This document shows, in pieces, positions 1 to 13,436 of a DNA stretch of 64,000 nt. Location of the stretch: assembly GCA_038030265.1 (NCBI GenBank), contig CM075943.1:41726001-41790000 (forward strand), in the 5' to 3' direction. Source of the DNA: Corythucha ciliata. Lineage: Eukaryota; Arthropoda; Insecta; Hemiptera; Tingidae. Below the pieces are notes generated by a model. It worked only from the letters and a program-made list of their open reading frames with translations, had not been told where the DNA came from and did not search any database. Position 1 is the first letter of the stretch, and the number at the start of each line of letters is the position of its first letter. The position numbers and the translations under genes are program-made.

Positions 1-330
1 ATATTCTCAAGCCCCTTTTCCAAAAAACTGTCAAATTGACAGTTTTCAACGCCAAAAATGACAGTGTCTGTAGGGCAACATTTGCAGTGTTTCGAGAACG
101 AAATTTACAGTTTCCAGAACGAAATTGACAGTTTCGAACGATAATATTGATATTTTCTAGTACTCTGATGCAATACCCCGTATCAAGGTTTGGAATATTT
201 GTTATGTTAGCTTAAATTGAGATTCCAAGTCAAAATTGTCAGTTCCTGAGGCAAAATTGACAGTATTGTATGTCGAAATTGACAGTTTGAAGTACGACAA
301 TCACAGTTTTGAATGTTGAAATTGGCTGTA
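1..330 (+). repeat. Minisatellite family A, first block
   Basis: Irregular direct repeats built on CGAAATTGACAGTTT with spacers of roughly 6-15 bases. Copies differ at many positions, so this is an old, diverged array. The same unit returns at 1721-2640. No coding potential. Confidence 0.75.
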
Positions 331-711
331 ATCCAACGGGGCTTTACGTTCAACTACCATAAGGTGTCGTGGGCCTTGGGCGAGAGCACACACTTTACTT
401 TCTTACACGTGATTTATCATTTTTACTGAAATTGACAGTATCTAGCAAAGTCATATGGATTACAAGTCGCGTCGCTTTTGATAAGACACGGTCCTGAAGC
501 ATTTTGGGAAAATCGATCCCGATAGATGCCTCGGCAATTCTTACTTTATTCAATTACGAACAAGCTTTCATGAAGGGGCGTAGGTTTTCAAATTTTCCCT
601 GGGGGGCTTCTGCTCTCAAATTTGTTAAAAATTTGTCACTTAACACAAACACACAAAAATTAATCACTTTGTTTCATTATGTATAGGTATGCCGTAGTCA
701 CTTGCCGTAAT

Positions 712-850
712 TTGGCATTTCATGAAATGACCAGCCATTTCATGAAGTGCGCGCTCTTGATGTAACAGTGAGGTTAGAACACCATCTGACCAGGAATTTT
801 GGTCATTTCATGAAATGCATCCAGCCTCTGGGCACTTCATGAAATGCGGA
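712..850. repeat. Cluster of CATTTCATGAAATG palindromes (probable small MITE)
   Basis: Four copies of a 14-base palindrome, two exact (716-729, 804-817) and two with one change (736-749, 833-846), arranged as two pairs. The pairs are mirror images, as in a short inverted-repeat element of about 140 bp. I see no clear target duplication. Confidence 0.5.
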
Positions 851-1720
851 AGGAATAGTTCATATCCACCGCAAATGGCTAATCCTGACAGGAAATAGTG
901 AGCTATTTCCGAATCCATCACCAAAAGTTTCAAAAATGCAAATTGAAAGCGATTTTCTCGCAGCTAGTTGTCATAGGTTTCACAGGCTCCACACTTCCAC
1001 AGGCTGAAACTTCCACAGACGCACGTCAATGGGTTGACAGACAGTTTGTAAACGGGGCCTTAATACAACCAGGAAACTTGGACTTGGTATACAAAAAATG
1101 TCATGTTCTGATGACAATAATAAGTAGGTAACTATAGTTATTAAAATTCGTTCAAGATTCCTGAAATAAATAAAAAAACATTTAATTTGTTGCAAAGGTT
1201 GCCCCCCCCCTTTATCGTTAATCACGGGTGTTCCGGTTTGATGGGTCTACTAACTCGTTACCCTAATCATCCTTACAACACGCAGTGCTACTTCAGTACT
1301 TCAACCTGGAGTGCTTTGCAGCATTGATCCTGCGTCTTTCACAGCATTTAGTTTTAATGTTGTGATCGTATTGACGAAATATTCGTTGAAACTGTAACGA
1401 AGGGACAAATACACGATGAGAACAAGTAACGTCAGAAAGAAGAACGCCCAATTTTACAGCTTCTTTGGTTGTGGTGGGGGGAATCCGACTCTCCCACCCA
1501 GAAGAAGTAGCCTCAGTACGACCCTGATCTTCAAGCTATGTAATTTCTGCTCTGCAGTTCACAAAGGGCTAAAATAAAGGAACCATGTGAACTGAACTTG
1601 AATAAAGTAAAGAACGCAGTGCTATCTTGTGAGATCAAAAATGAGAAATTTATTTGAGACCGCTGATTTAGGGTGGGAGGGGTGGAGTGGTGCAACTTGT
1701 AATCCATATGACTTTGGTAT
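851..1720. other. Stretch without recognisable gene
   Basis: AT-rich DNA with short open frames only. It contains a C10 run near 1203. No domain, splice pattern or RNA gene is visible. Confidence 0.5.
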
Positions 1721-2640
1721 CTAGGGTGAAATTGGCGAATTTGAGGACGAAATTGACAGTTTGTAGGATTAAATTAGGAGTTTTAGGACGACATTGATAG
1801 TTTTGACAACGAAATTTACGATTTCCTGGACAAAATGGACGGTTAGAGAAAGGAATTGACTGTTTCCCGAAAAAATGCAAGTTGTTAGTTTCCAGGACGA
1901 AATTGACAGTTTTGAATGATTCTTGAACGAAATTAACAGTTTTTAGGACGAAATTGGCTGTTTCAGGACGACACTGATAGGTTTGGCGACGAAAGTGACT
2001 GTTTCGGGCACGAAATTGACAATACTATGAAGAAATTGACAGTTTAAAAGACGAAATTAACAGTTTCCAATATGAAATTCACGGGTTGAAGAACAAAATT
2101 GACAGTTTCCAGGACGAAATCGTTAGATTTGAACATTTACTTGAGAGTTTATGAACGGGTTTTGAACGACGAGATTGACAGTTTCTAGTTCTCGACTGTT
2201 TCCGGTGAAGCGGCTTAGAAATCGTCAGTTTCCGAAATTCCTTGACGAAGTTTCTAGGAAGAAATTGGCAGATTCGAGGACGAAATTGACAGTTTTTGAG
2301 ACAACATTGACAGTTATTTATGACAAATTAGACCGTTACTGGGATGAAATCGACAGTTCCCTCGCCGAAATCGACAGCTTACGAGACGGAATTGTTTTGA
2401 GAGTTTTAAGAACTCGACTGTTTCAGGTGGAGGGGCCCAAAAACCTCATGTTGTGAGCACGAATGGTTTGCTGCTGAATCTCGAAATCAAGTTTTTTGAT
2501 CTTTTGTTAAGTAGGAGGAAATTGACAGATTCAAAGTCAAGACTGTCAGTTTCTGAAGCGTAATTGAGAGTTTTTTAAAGACAAAATTATCAGTTTTAAG
2601 GACGAAATTGACAGCTCGACCGAAACTGAAAGCTGCCAAG
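1721..2640 (+). repeat. Minisatellite family A, main block
   Basis: About 35 diverged copies of the CGAAATTGACAGTTT unit, period mostly 22-30 bases, all in the same orientation as the block at 1-330. The 93-residue open frame at 2175-2456 is simply this repeat translated and is not a gene. Confidence 0.8.
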
Positions 2641-2689
2641 GGAGGATTTAAGAAAATCCATGCGGCCTGAAACCCGAATTCTCGTCAGT

Positions 2690-3680
2690 GACTGAGTTTG
2701 CAATTTTTAGTGCCTGACTAGTCATTTTGGTGATAGTTAGGGTACGAATCGTCAGTTCAGGCATTTTTAAGCCATGAATGGTCAATTTGGTCATTATTGG
2801 AACGCGAGTGGTCGTTTTTCAAGGCGCAAATATGTCAGTATAGCCATACTAGGGAGGGGGGGGGGTTCTGACTTGTCAGTACGACCAGCAGCCCGTTTTA
2901 GGGCTTGTCCAGTCTGTTCTACCACTTTCACGAGAATAGTCGTAGTCCCTGACGCTTTTAAAAGAGCGCGAATGATTTTTTGGCCATTATGAAGGTGCGA
3001 CTCGTCATTTTAGGCATTTCCAAGACGCGAATCGTCATTTTAGCCATTTTATAGGCGTGGTGGCTCAGTTTGTCCATTTTCACACAACGAATGGTGAGTT
3101 TCGCCATTTCACTGGCACGAATTATCGCATTTAGCCATTTTTTAGGGCGTGATTTGCCATTCAAGCAATTTTATAGCAATTGTAGTTCAAATCAAATCAA
3201 CAAGTTTGTCCAGTCCATGAGGTGCATGTAGCTAACACTGGTTGGTTGTGGGGAGGGGGGGTTTCGGTGAGGACGGCCCATGGTCAGTTCGTCGCTTGAA
3301 GGGCGCCAAAATAGCCCTGTTTGGCCATTTTTGGGTGCGGATAGCTACTTTGAAGGCGCGAATCGTCTGTTCAGCCTCTGTAGAGCACAAAAGATCAGTT
3401 AGGCCATTTTTGAACCGTGAATTGCTGGTACGAGTTGAGTATGCCATTTACAGGGCGTAAATAGCCAGTTTCTAAGGCCAGGGTGGTCAGTTTAGACATT
3501 TTCATGGCGTGAAGGCTCAGTATGGCTATTTCTGACGCGCGAATGTCCAATTTCGCCATTTTCAGGTCATGAATTATCTGCTTAGGGATTTTCAAAGTGC
3601 GATTGTCAGTTTAACCATTCATCGTATGCCGCATTGAGTCGGTTTTACTAATTTTATAGGGCGTGAATAGCCAGTTTGGC
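2690..3680 (+). repeat. Minisatellite family B
   Basis: Around 28 diverged units of 33-38 bases related to CGAATCGTCAGTTTAGCCAT followed by TTTT and a GGCG junction. Homopolymer G runs interrupt it near 2852 and 3253. The same family occurs inverted at 52390-53215. Confidence 0.8.
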
Positions 3681-3722
3681 AAATTTAACGCTGCCAGTAC
3701 GGCCATTCCACCTTTGCCCTAG

Positions 3723-4224
3723 TATGCATGCGCTGGGTCAAATTGACCCAGTGACTAATATTTTTCAATTTTTTCGGTCTTATATTATGCATTATCACCG
3801 TGAGCCTCTCACACAACACAATCTTCAAGTTAATTGTTTTCAACCCATTTACAAAAAGTTGGAGCGATTTTTTTCGATTTTCGAGATTCCAGCGATATTT
3901 TTCCGGCGACCTACCTAGAATGCATGCAGTCAGTAATATTTTCATTTTATAACAGTATTTTTCAAGTTTTAGTTTTTCAATTACACATTTTTCACCTTCT
4001 TGATCACGCTACTATTACTGAACGGACGACTTGGCTTGACCAACCCACGCGAGCTCGATCTCCGAATCAGTCGGGAAAAAATCATTAGCGTTGTTGGAAT
4101 GACTTAAATTGGGCTTGAGCCTCTAAAAAAATAATTTACACTCTCAAAATGTCAATTTATGGGACAACTAACACTAAAAATCAAGAAAAAATATAACCGG
4201 GTCAACCAGACCCAGCGCATGCAT
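3723..4224. mobile_element. MITE with GGGTC-type terminal inverted repeats
   Basis: The left end reads TATGCATGCGCTGGGTC and the right end is its near-exact reverse complement. TAG is present on both sides (3720-3722 and 4225-4227), a candidate 3-bp target duplication. The ends carry a second GGGTCAA/TTGACCC palindrome. The interior is AT-rich and non-coding. Superfamily not assigned. Confidence 0.6.
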
Positions 4225-4297
4225 TAGTGATGGTTTTAAACAACATGCATACTAGTGTTAAAAAGGTGTGAAATCCTGTTAAATTGGCTTGCCATTA

Positions 4298-5048
4298 AGC
4301 CACGTCCACACTTGTAACAAACTGCCGCTCCGCTCCACGGACCAAACAAATGGCGTGTTCGGGGCGGCGAAACTTCAAGGGAAATGTGTACGGTGGAACA
4401 AAGCGGGCCCGCTCCATCAGTTGTCGGTTTTTCACTGCCGCATCAAAGGAATGTTCGAAATTGGGATGATACAGGTGTGGACGGTGTGGTGTGGCTTGCC
4501 GTTCCGCTCAGCCGTTCTTCTTATCACCCCTTCTACATACTTCATATTGCAAACAACGCAACCACGTCATTGCAAACTGACAGAGCCCGCGTTTTCTCGC
4601 ATTTGTTTTTACGTGAAACGTCTTTATTTTTACAAGTCGTATTCTTTTGTCTCATAGCTGGTGTCAGAGCGGATTTCATTAGAAGTTAAAAATTATTCGA
4701 ATAATCAATCAAGTATGGAGTGGGATAAGAAAGAATTAGTGGGGCCCGAGCTCATGGTGCAATCGACAATTTTAAGTAAAGCACGTTTAATTAACAATTA
4801 AAACTGAGAAATCCGTCCGATTAACCACTGGAAAGAAACGGCACAAACTGGGTTGAGCGACAAAAGAGACTGACCAAGAGCGCTACTTATCATTTCACTG
4901 CTCCTCCCGAGGAACGGAACGGAGAGCAGAGCGATGTTCGGTTCGGCAGAATGTTCGCCCAATTTGTTCGACCTTACCTTGCGGTTCGACCTCCGCTCTG
5001 CTCCGGGAGCGGAGCGGCAGTTAGTTACATACAAGTGTGGACGCGGCT
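4298..5048. mobile_element. Harbinger-type MITE
   Basis: Terminal inverted repeats AGCCACGTCCACACTTGTA and its near match at the right end, continuing inward into a shared GC-rich stretch (CTGCCGCTCCGCTCC). TTA flanks both ends (4295-4297, 5049-5051), the 3-bp duplication typical of PIF/Harbinger elements. It is 751 bp with no transposase remnant; the 122-residue and 101-residue frames inside overlap in different frames and look accidental. Confidence 0.7.
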
Positions 5049-5340
5049 TTAAGGGAGCCAGCCCCACGAAATTGGTTTCTGACCTTCGAAATCCGACAAA
5101 TTTAGTCTTAAAAAGTGCCAAACCGGCAAATTTGGCTATTGAAGTAGCCATAACCACGAAATTGGGTTTTACGGTGAGTTGAATCCGTGATATTTGGGCA
5201 TCGAAAGTGTCTAATGAAGAGAATTGCGTTCATGAACCCGGTGCAAATTGGCTTTTCAAGGATCCAATTCAGTGCCATTGACTTTTTGAGCGAGGAAAAC
5301 CTTTGAAATTCGTTCTGAGAGCAATAATCCACAAAATTTT
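5049..5340 (+). repeat. Minisatellite family D block
   Basis: Several diverged units containing CCACGAAATTGGGTTT, spaced about 30-45 bases. The same unit recurs at 52210-52345 next to family B. Non-coding. Confidence 0.5.
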
Positions 5341-8300
5341 GAATTTGGCTTAATCTGCGAGAGGAGGAGGATCGTGAGCCCCTCTAAACATTTTATCTTA
5401 AATCCGCCCCTGGCTTCATGGCACGAATTTCTCCCACCTACCGTTGTTAGGGGGAAGACGCTCCGAACACACAGGAGTAGTTTCTTGTGAGTCATGTTTT
5501 TTCGTTTCGGTAATATCGTAAAGGCAGCTTAAGTGATTATAAGTGATCACGCATGCCAGTGGATAGTTGATGAAGCTGTCAAGTTTCAGAGCATTATGGT
5601 TTGTTGTATGTTATGTAAATAAATAACAAGTTGTATAACTGGTGGGGGTCTCAGGCCTACGGAAAAGCAAGAGCTCCAGGTGAAAATAACGTTCTCGACG
5701 TACCGTGATTGGACCATTTATCTTCGGCCACGGATGAGAACGCGAAATGAAAATACAAGGCTGGGGAATGGACCGAAAATGCGATTTATTCCCTACGTGA
5801 AAAGCCAAACTTTCCATATGCCTCTCAGCCCTCTAGTATCATGACTGGAGAATTTTCGTCATTATAGTGTGACAGGTTGACCGTTTTGGGTCTTGGATAG
5901 ATAGATTGTGCAAACATATCCACTGACGCTAACGTTAACGCTGTTCACGCCCAACAATCTGTCCAAGTATTGTAGATCATTGAGTACCGGATGTATATTT
6001 AATGTGCAGTGCGAGAATTATTAAGAAGCAAAAATTCAATTCGTAACAATACCGGCCAAGTAAAATTGACTATTTTGAACCCCCACAGCGTGCCACTGTA
6101 TAGAATTAAGAGTGCAGGAAATCAACAGGGAGGCAAAATTTGGGCAATTTCAAACCACTCAAATTGAAAGAGTGGTCCATTATTAGCATGCTACTTTCCG
6201 GTTTTACAAACCGTTCTTTCCTCTTCACAAACCTTCTCCAAATAGAAGATCACCAAAACGTTTCTCCAAGAAACTGGATGAAAACTAACGTTTCCCATCG
6301 TCGAGGTAGTAAAGTTGATCCGGGGTTTCACCCTCCCCCATGACAGATTCGGCTCGAGTTCCAATTTCCACCTTCTCTCATTTCTCGAAGACCCGGGGTT
6401 AACAAGATAAAGTGGATTACTGTATGGAGAAAGCGAATGAAAAGCTGAAAGGATGGTTCGGGGGGGGAGGGGTTGCAAGTAAGAGTGCACAATTAAAAGC
6501 AGGTAGTTGACATTGTTAATAAATCCTAAGTGAGTTAAAGTGTAGAACAGGCTAATATTATAAAGATGTACCGTGTGCCTTGGCCCCTTTCTTAACCATC
6601 CCCTCATCTTTATACGCCAAGACTTTAGATAACTTTATGAGATCGGTGGTAAGATGAAGAATATTAAAACTTTGGAGCTTACTACCTCGCTTCTTTTTTT
6701 TTATTAATCCCCGTAGGATTTCAAAGATTTTAAAGTGTCTAACCAAGTATAAAAATAGCACTATAGTAGTGAGTGACTAGATGCTTTTGAAACGGGAAAA
6801 CCCCAGAATAATATTTACTTCTGAGCTTGCTCATGGCTTTTCCAAGCGTTATTCTGTTTTTGTTGAAAAGTTGGACCAACGCGAAAAAAAAAGGAGACTG
6901 TATAACTGCGGAGATTTATTATACTTTCTCCATTACTGGGAGAATAGGAGTTCGAAACAGCGAGCAGGAAGCAGGAAGAGTTGTTAGGGGGGGGGGGAGT
7001 CATTCTCTAACAGAAGGTATACGATATAAATTCAGATGCGTGCGCCTCCGGGCTATATATCCAATTAAAAAGAAGAACACGTGAGGAACACGGCTGAACT
7101 AAAATTGGAGAGGTTTGAATTCTGCTTGCGTTGATTACCCTTTTTCATTTTACTGGGAGAGAAAGAATGTAAAATCCCACGAAACATTTTCTAAATTAAC
7201 GTGCTATTTTTTAAAAACAAAGTTCGAGAAAGCTGAACGCCTAATCTTTAATTTAATTTCGCTATTTTCCTATAGTCTATTATGACAATTTATTAGATCT
7301 GCCAGAGTTAACATGGACAATACTATTTTAATATACACAAACCTATTATCAACAGTCACCATCTCTTCACCAACATGTCAGCAAGTGGGAGAAGTTCACT
7401 TAACTTACAGTCTAGAGCAAATAAAGTACATTATATACGTACATAATATGTATATAAAAACCACTTCAGTAAAATTAAAGGGTAAGATAGACGACTAGTT
7501 TATACTCCATTTCCTTTCCGAACGCCATATAGCATAAACATGATTGCATTCACCCTGATGCTCGAACAATGGAACGAGTGGGTGGAGGGTATAAGGGATC
7601 CCCTTTTTTGGGTCATACCCCGTTCCACCTTCCACCCAACGATGAACTGATAAGACACTATGAGATTTCGTTTTATGAACTTATTTTTGAGACGAGGAAA
7701 AAGTTACGAATAGGCTTGCACTTACACCGATTTTCCTATATCTGAGATTACTTGTATAAATCGGGTTTATGGATATTTCCGAGCTGGAGTATTGTAATTG
7801 TATAAAATTAAAACCGTTGATAATTATGGAAATCATAAAACATGTCTGATTTGATTACAAAGCAAAGAAAGACAGCTATAAAATTGAAGTTTTTATTAAA
7901 CCTGTCGCACCTCACTTTTAATGAAATGACTTTTAATGTACTTGGCTTTTAATGCCCGCCGGGTAAAATTTTGCATTTTATAACTCGCTCAATTGAAATG
8001 GTTAGGGGTGAGAGAGTACATACAAATTGCTTTGTTTCTTGCTCTTTGTACCGTGAAAATAAAGATAGACGGCAACTGACTGTAGGGGTTATAATGACAG
8101 AAAGCTCGCGCAGTGCAGAACTGTTTACATTGGAGAATATACAAGCAAATTTAATGACAAACAGATGCAAAGTGGTTTAAAGATAACCAAGAAATAATAT
8201 CCCCTTACAATTTTCAATGAGCTCGGGGATTTATAACCGCTTCTTCTCCTTACCACAACTCCATGATTAATTTTCATGCGCTCTAGTTACGTTAACCGGT

Positions 8301-9247
8301 CAATAAGTTTCCCCGGACACTTTGGTGGTCACATCTCCCACTTGGGAATGCGATACCAATGTCGTTAGGTTGAGTTTAATAAATTGTTTCCAATTTCACG
8401 CATCTCAAAAATAGCTTAAAATACACGATTATGCCCCCCCCCCCAACCCAACACCTTCTTTCCAAAAACATCGTGTTGACAAACCACTCCAATGCCCAGA
8501 TTTACCGAGAGAGGACTAAGAGAGAAGTGTTTTAGGCTTCAACGCCACCGATCAAAACCTTTGACAAATAGTTAGCGAATTGTGTCGATAAACTCTCTTC
8601 TCTACACAGGCTCCGGCAACTCTCTTTCACACGTTTATTCAGAATTTCCAAATGGTTCGTGGCTGAAGGAAAAACACTAATGCAAGGATGGGTGAGGAGG
8701 AGGGAGTGAAACAGGAAGGGAGTATAGAAAAGACAAAAAATACCTCAATTTTCCGTTTCCCCTATAGATAGAACTTTGTCCACTCACATGGCACATTTCT
8801 CTCTATCTCCCCCCACCCAACCCCGCCACATCATCCAAAACTTCCCAACCACCACCACTCATTCTGATAACCACCACTTTTTCTCAATTAAACAACACAA
8901 ACGCCATCCCCACACCGCAGCCGCTTTTCTCCTAACTCCATTGCAACCATTCAACCCCCCCCCCCACACCCATCGCCGTCACATCATTCGTTCTCTTCAT
9001 TTAGAGCGACGTCAGGCAATATTTAAAGTTTAAACCGGAAATATACGACCGGCCATTGTGTGCGAGGTGAAAGTGTCTAAATTTTTATGAAAAAACAGAG
9101 TTGTTTATTCGTGCTTGAAAAGCCTAAATTGACTAGGCTGCAGGTTTTGGATCCATTATTTTTATAATTTGTCACAAAGATAATTATGTAGCGAAACTCT
9201 GCTATTGATAATGGAAAAACTCGTTTGTTTCTTTTTCTTTCTACGTA
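5341..9247. other. Long stretch without recognisable gene
   Basis: AT-rich DNA with G or C runs of 8-12 bases (near 6460, 6986, 8435, 8957). Short frames of 60-138 codons lack codon structure, splice sites or known motifs. A short inverted repeat (GGGTGGAGGG against CCTTCCACCC) lies at about 7580-7640. Possibly intron or intergenic DNA. Confidence 0.5.
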
Positions 9248-11202
9248 TATACAGGGTGTTCGGTAATTGGATGCTCAGAGAAAATATGGTGATAGATCAC
9301 GTCATTTGTGATCAAGTTCACTATTTGACGTTTTTCGAAATTCAGCTTTGCTTCCGAGATATAACTCATTTTGTGTATTTTCTACTAACCCCTATGTTTT
9401 TCCGATAAATGCCCTCCTCACGCTCATCAACAGGTGCTAGACAAAAAGTAAATAGCTCATTGGAAAGAGCACAAAATTGCCTTTGAAATGAGCTATAAAA
9501 TGGGTAAAATGATCCGAGATCGACAGTGGTAGGGCATCCGATTTCCAGAAGGAAACTTGTTATTCGCATTTTCACACATTTTTCCTAGGCGATTTTCACC
9601 TTTCCGTCAAATAAAAATATTTTTTTCCATTCATGGGAAAAACTTCCTCATTTGGTGAGCTTTCAAATGACGTACAACAATTGCTTATTTCTTGGATTTC
9701 CCGAGGAGAAATGACGAATAAACTAAAAAAACACAGACACGGAAGTCAAATTCATCGACTGTTTTCACTACTTCTTTTTCTCAGAAACTGCTCGCAGCCT
9801 GCTGATTTTCTGCTTCATGGAGGCGGGTTAACTGAAATCAGATCCTTTCATTTTCCAGCAGTTAATGAAAGACAATAAAATTGGAATTAGATGGATCTAA
9901 TAGCGCCCAGTAGCGACACTGGAAGACCTTCGAATCAGAGAGAATCGAACGTTGTGCGAAGAGCTCAGAAATCGCCCACGTAATCGAAGGTTTACGTGCC
10001 ACGAGCGGAGTCAGGCGGTGGGTCCCTAATGCCTATTGTGCAAAAGGGAAGACGGTGGTCACTTTGAGCAATTATTATAAAATGTTATTCCTTCTTTTTT
10101 TTCAAGTATTTGTCTTCCAAAATCCATCTAATTTCAATTGTTGTCTTTCATTTAAGGCTGGTTTCTTCATGGCGCGCCAGTGACCATGATCTAGTAGCTG
10201 GTGTCAGTTGACTGGCCCCATGTAAACATCTGCTGGCGCCAGTCCCGTGCCAGTCCAGTAAAAAAAAATCCCACCATTCGACTTACACTGGAAGTAGCCA
10301 GTGAGCATTCTAGGGTCTCCCACCCTAAAAAATGAACTGGTGCCATCTGCTGGTACCGTGTGAACGAAATTTTCATCCTCCAGTCCAGCATTCACTTATC
10401 ATATCAGTCATTTTTACGCTTGTTATCTGATATCCATCGTTTTGAACTCTGCTGACTGGCACCGGTAACTTGAATCGTCTAAACGGACTGGCGCAAATCG
10501 ACAGGCTCCAATAACTGGTGCCTTTAGAAGCTTTTAGCCTCCAATAACAAGTGCCAGTCGACTGGCTCGCTTACAGGCATCGTGTAAACCAGCCGTTACT
10601 GTTTAAGATAATCAAGATTCTAGTTTCAGTTAACCCACCTTCATAAGTAGAAAATCGGCAGGCTGCGAGCAGTTTCTGAGAAAAAAACGTAGTGGAAAAC
10701 GACGCTGAATTTGAATTCCGTGTCTGTGTTTTTTTAGTTTATTGGTCATTTCTCCAAGGGAAATAAGCAATTATTGCACGTCATTTGAAAGCTCACCAAA
10801 TGAGGAAGTTTTTCCCATTAATGGAAAAAAATAATTTTATTTGACGGAAATGTGAAAATCGCCTAGGAAAAATGTGTGAAAATACGAATAACAAGTTTCC
10901 TTCGGAAATCAGCTGCCCTACCACTGTCGATCTTGGATCATTTTATTCATTTTATAGCTCATTTCAAAGGAAATTTTGTGTTCTTTCCAATGAGCTATTT
11001 ACTTTTAGCCTAGCACCTGTTGATGAGCGCGAGGAGGGCATTTATCGAAAAAACATAGGGGTTAGTAGAAAATACGCAAAATGAGTTATATCTCGGAAGC
11101 TAAGCCGAATTTCGAAAAACGTCAAATAGTGAACTTGATCGCAAATGACGTGTACTATCACCATATTTTCTCTGAGCATCTAATTTCCGAACACCCTCTA
11201 TA
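9248..11202. mobile_element. Foldback element with about 590-bp inverted arms
   Basis: Left arm (9248 to about 9890) and right arm (about 10620-11202) are diverged reverse complements over almost their whole length, starting from TATACAGGGTGTTCGG on the left and its TATAGAGGGTGTTCGG counterpart on the right. A further arm segment at 10115-10151 pairs with 9860-9900. The unpaired centre is about 9900-10110. Open frames of 69-70 codons occur in both arms because the arms mirror each other; they encode nothing known. TATA at both ends may belong to the repeat or be the target duplication. Confidence 0.75.
10156..10594. mobile_element. MITE nested in the right arm of the foldback
   Basis: GGCTGGTTT at the left and AAACCAGCC at the right form short terminal inverted repeats, with TTAA on the left (10152-10155) and GTTA on the right. 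The interior is rich in CTGGCGCCAGT-like palindromes and half-sites (CTGGTGCCAGT, GCCAGTCGACTGGC). It interrupts sequence that otherwise pairs with the left arm of the host foldback. Confidence 0.6.
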
Positions 11203-11693
11203 AAATTAAAGTCGAAATCGTACAGAGAAATCTGTTTCACTTTTCGGTCCCCCCGCATGGCAAGTTTCAAGCATTTGGCCGAGTGACAAACAATGGCCGA
11301 TCAACGAATTGCCCAAGGTCAGAAGTGGGCGTATATTTTGTTCAATTTTCTCAAATGGTTGCGACCCGAGCTAAACGGGTTTGTGAGCCCCTGAGACCAC
11401 GATTAGCTGGCGAGGGCAAGCAGGCGTGGCCTCGACGTCAACAAGGAGCTGTTAGGTCCTCTTAAAATGACGACAATGGGGAACTTGCAGGAATGTCCGA
11501 TTTGGGAGAAAAGTATACCGGTGAATTGGCACATGGACAGAAGGATATCAACGGTAGCTGCAGCCCGATTGGTGCATTTGGTGATTTGTAAATAAATTTC
11601 AAAGTTCTTCAAGAGGGGATAGATCGTATGAGGGGAAATGACGTCAATCCCTACTTTTGAAGCATGTGATTAGGGCACTCTAACATTTCGTGT
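11203..11693. other. Stretch without recognisable gene
   Basis: Unique-looking sequence between the foldback element and the broken 3' end of the LINE relic. No open frame with recognisable content. Confidence 0.5.
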
Positions 11694-13378
11694 TTACGTT
11701 AAGATCCGCTCTTTTGTACATTTCTCCAGTATTTTAGACAACGAAAGACACAATGAAATAGGTCTATAAGTCGAAACATTATAACGATCTCCGGTCTTAA
11801 ATAACGGGATGACCAATGAAGATTTAAGATACGACGGAAAACACCCATTCACCAAAACCAAATTGAAAATATGTGTCAAAGGAACAACAATGTAGTTCTT
11901 AGCTCTAAATAATAATTCATTAGTAATATCATCAACTACATAACCATTATTCCTACTCAAATCCTCAATTAAGCCCATACTTTCCTCAGCCTTGATAGGT
12001 TTAAAGAACAAGGAATGAGGTACACGTTAACAGGGGAAAATACTATGATCACGCACCAAATTTCGGCCCACAGACTCAATTCTCGACCGAACTCTACTAC
12101 CAACGCCAGCGAAATGTTTGTTGAACGACTGAGCAATCTCATACGGATCATCAACCGTAGTCTCGTTTACGATGATACTATTAACATTCATTTTCTTAAC
12201 ATATACATAATAACATTCCACAATTTTTTCCCATCACGTCCCGCATCATTAACTAATTGCCTGTAGTGCAGCACTTTGGCCGCCTTAATAACGCTACACA
12301 AAATATTCCAAAGAAATAAATCATTATCGCAATTTCGAGCCTTCTTATATAATTTATCTCTCGTTCTAATAGACTTCACAATTCCTTTAGTAATCCAGCA
12401 CTTCCTCGTGAATTATTTACTCTTTGACTTACAACTAGATTGGGACGATGAATCTCTAATTATTGCCCTTAAAACATTAATAAATAACGTCATTGATTCA
12501 TCCACCTGATTACAAGTTAATACGTCACTCCAGTCTACGTTACTAATCATCTCGCAGAAAAGATCATAGTTAATTTTTGTATAATTATGAGTGTTATTCA
12601 AAGAATTCGTTTTACTATCAGGATTTCGTGGTACTCCAGAAATAGACAAAGCCACCGGGAAATGATCACTCACATCCGCATCCAGCACGAATCCTTCTTG
12701 TACAAAGCCTTCGGCATTTTTTGAAAAAATATGATCAATACACGACTTACTTTCCTTCTGTACTCTAGTATAACAATTTATAACAGGAAACAATCCATAT
12801 TCCGAAAGGATGTTCAGGTAGCAATTAGCGCATTCCGAATTACTCAAAATATCTATATATTCGTGTCACCACATAGAATTTGAACTTGAAACGAGCCAAA
12901 GTCTTTAGATATTCCCCTAGTTCCTCAATAAATAATTTTGTATCCCGATCAAAAGACTTGAACAATAAAATAAGCACTGCTCACTATTATTTAAAACAAA
13001 AGAGACTTGAACAGAATTGCAGGCTGCCATTGGATTGATAGAAAAACTTTTCACTTCAATGTCCTCTCTAATAAAGAGCATTACACCTTCAGCCCTATTA
13101 ATAGAATGGGTAGAGCAATATCCAATATAATTATCTAGGACGAAATTAACATTTTTAGAATTCCACGTTTCAGTCAGGGCAATCACAAACAAATCCACGG
13201 CATGTGCATGAATGTAGGCTACTAAAGATTCGAAATTTTTACCTATGCTCCTAATGTTGACACAAAGTAAATTAAACCCCTTCAGGTTCATGATATATTT
13301 CTCAACCTGACCCAAAGTCACATTACTATGGCAAGGAACAACACTATACGAATCCATTAAACAACTTAAATCATGCAT
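11694..13378 (-). pseudogene. LINE ORF2 relic: endonuclease plus start of reverse transcriptase
   Basis: Five minus-strand fragments together follow the ORF2 order of a jockey/CR1-group LINE. 13378-12917 holds the start of an apurinic-type endonuclease, with an NIRS motif and the catalytic glutamate in LTETW. 12847-12413 carries its end with the SDH motif. 12379-12027 is the linker before the polymerase. 12011-11694 has the first reverse-transcriptase block (IFN...G.FP..LK...VIPLFK.GD, YRPIS). The frames are broken by several shifts. The polymerase core, including the YADD box, is missing, so the element is cut at its 3' side, the opposite of the usual 5' truncation of LINEs. Inactive. Confidence 0.85.
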
Positions 13379-13436
13379 GATTATAGAAAAGGGGGGAGTA
13401 AACCAAAATAGCTGAACAAATAAAAATTAATGCCGC

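Noticed and set aside
2175..2456. 93-codon frame with repeated ATTTDS/TKLTVF-like words
   Set aside because: It is minisatellite A read as protein.
1..3680. CRISPR-like regular repeats
   Set aside because: Units are diverged, spacers irregular and very short, and the genome is eukaryotic; these are minisatellites.
3685..4088. Overlapping 80-86-codon frames on both strands
   Set aside because: They lie in a MITE with symmetrical ends and carry no motif.
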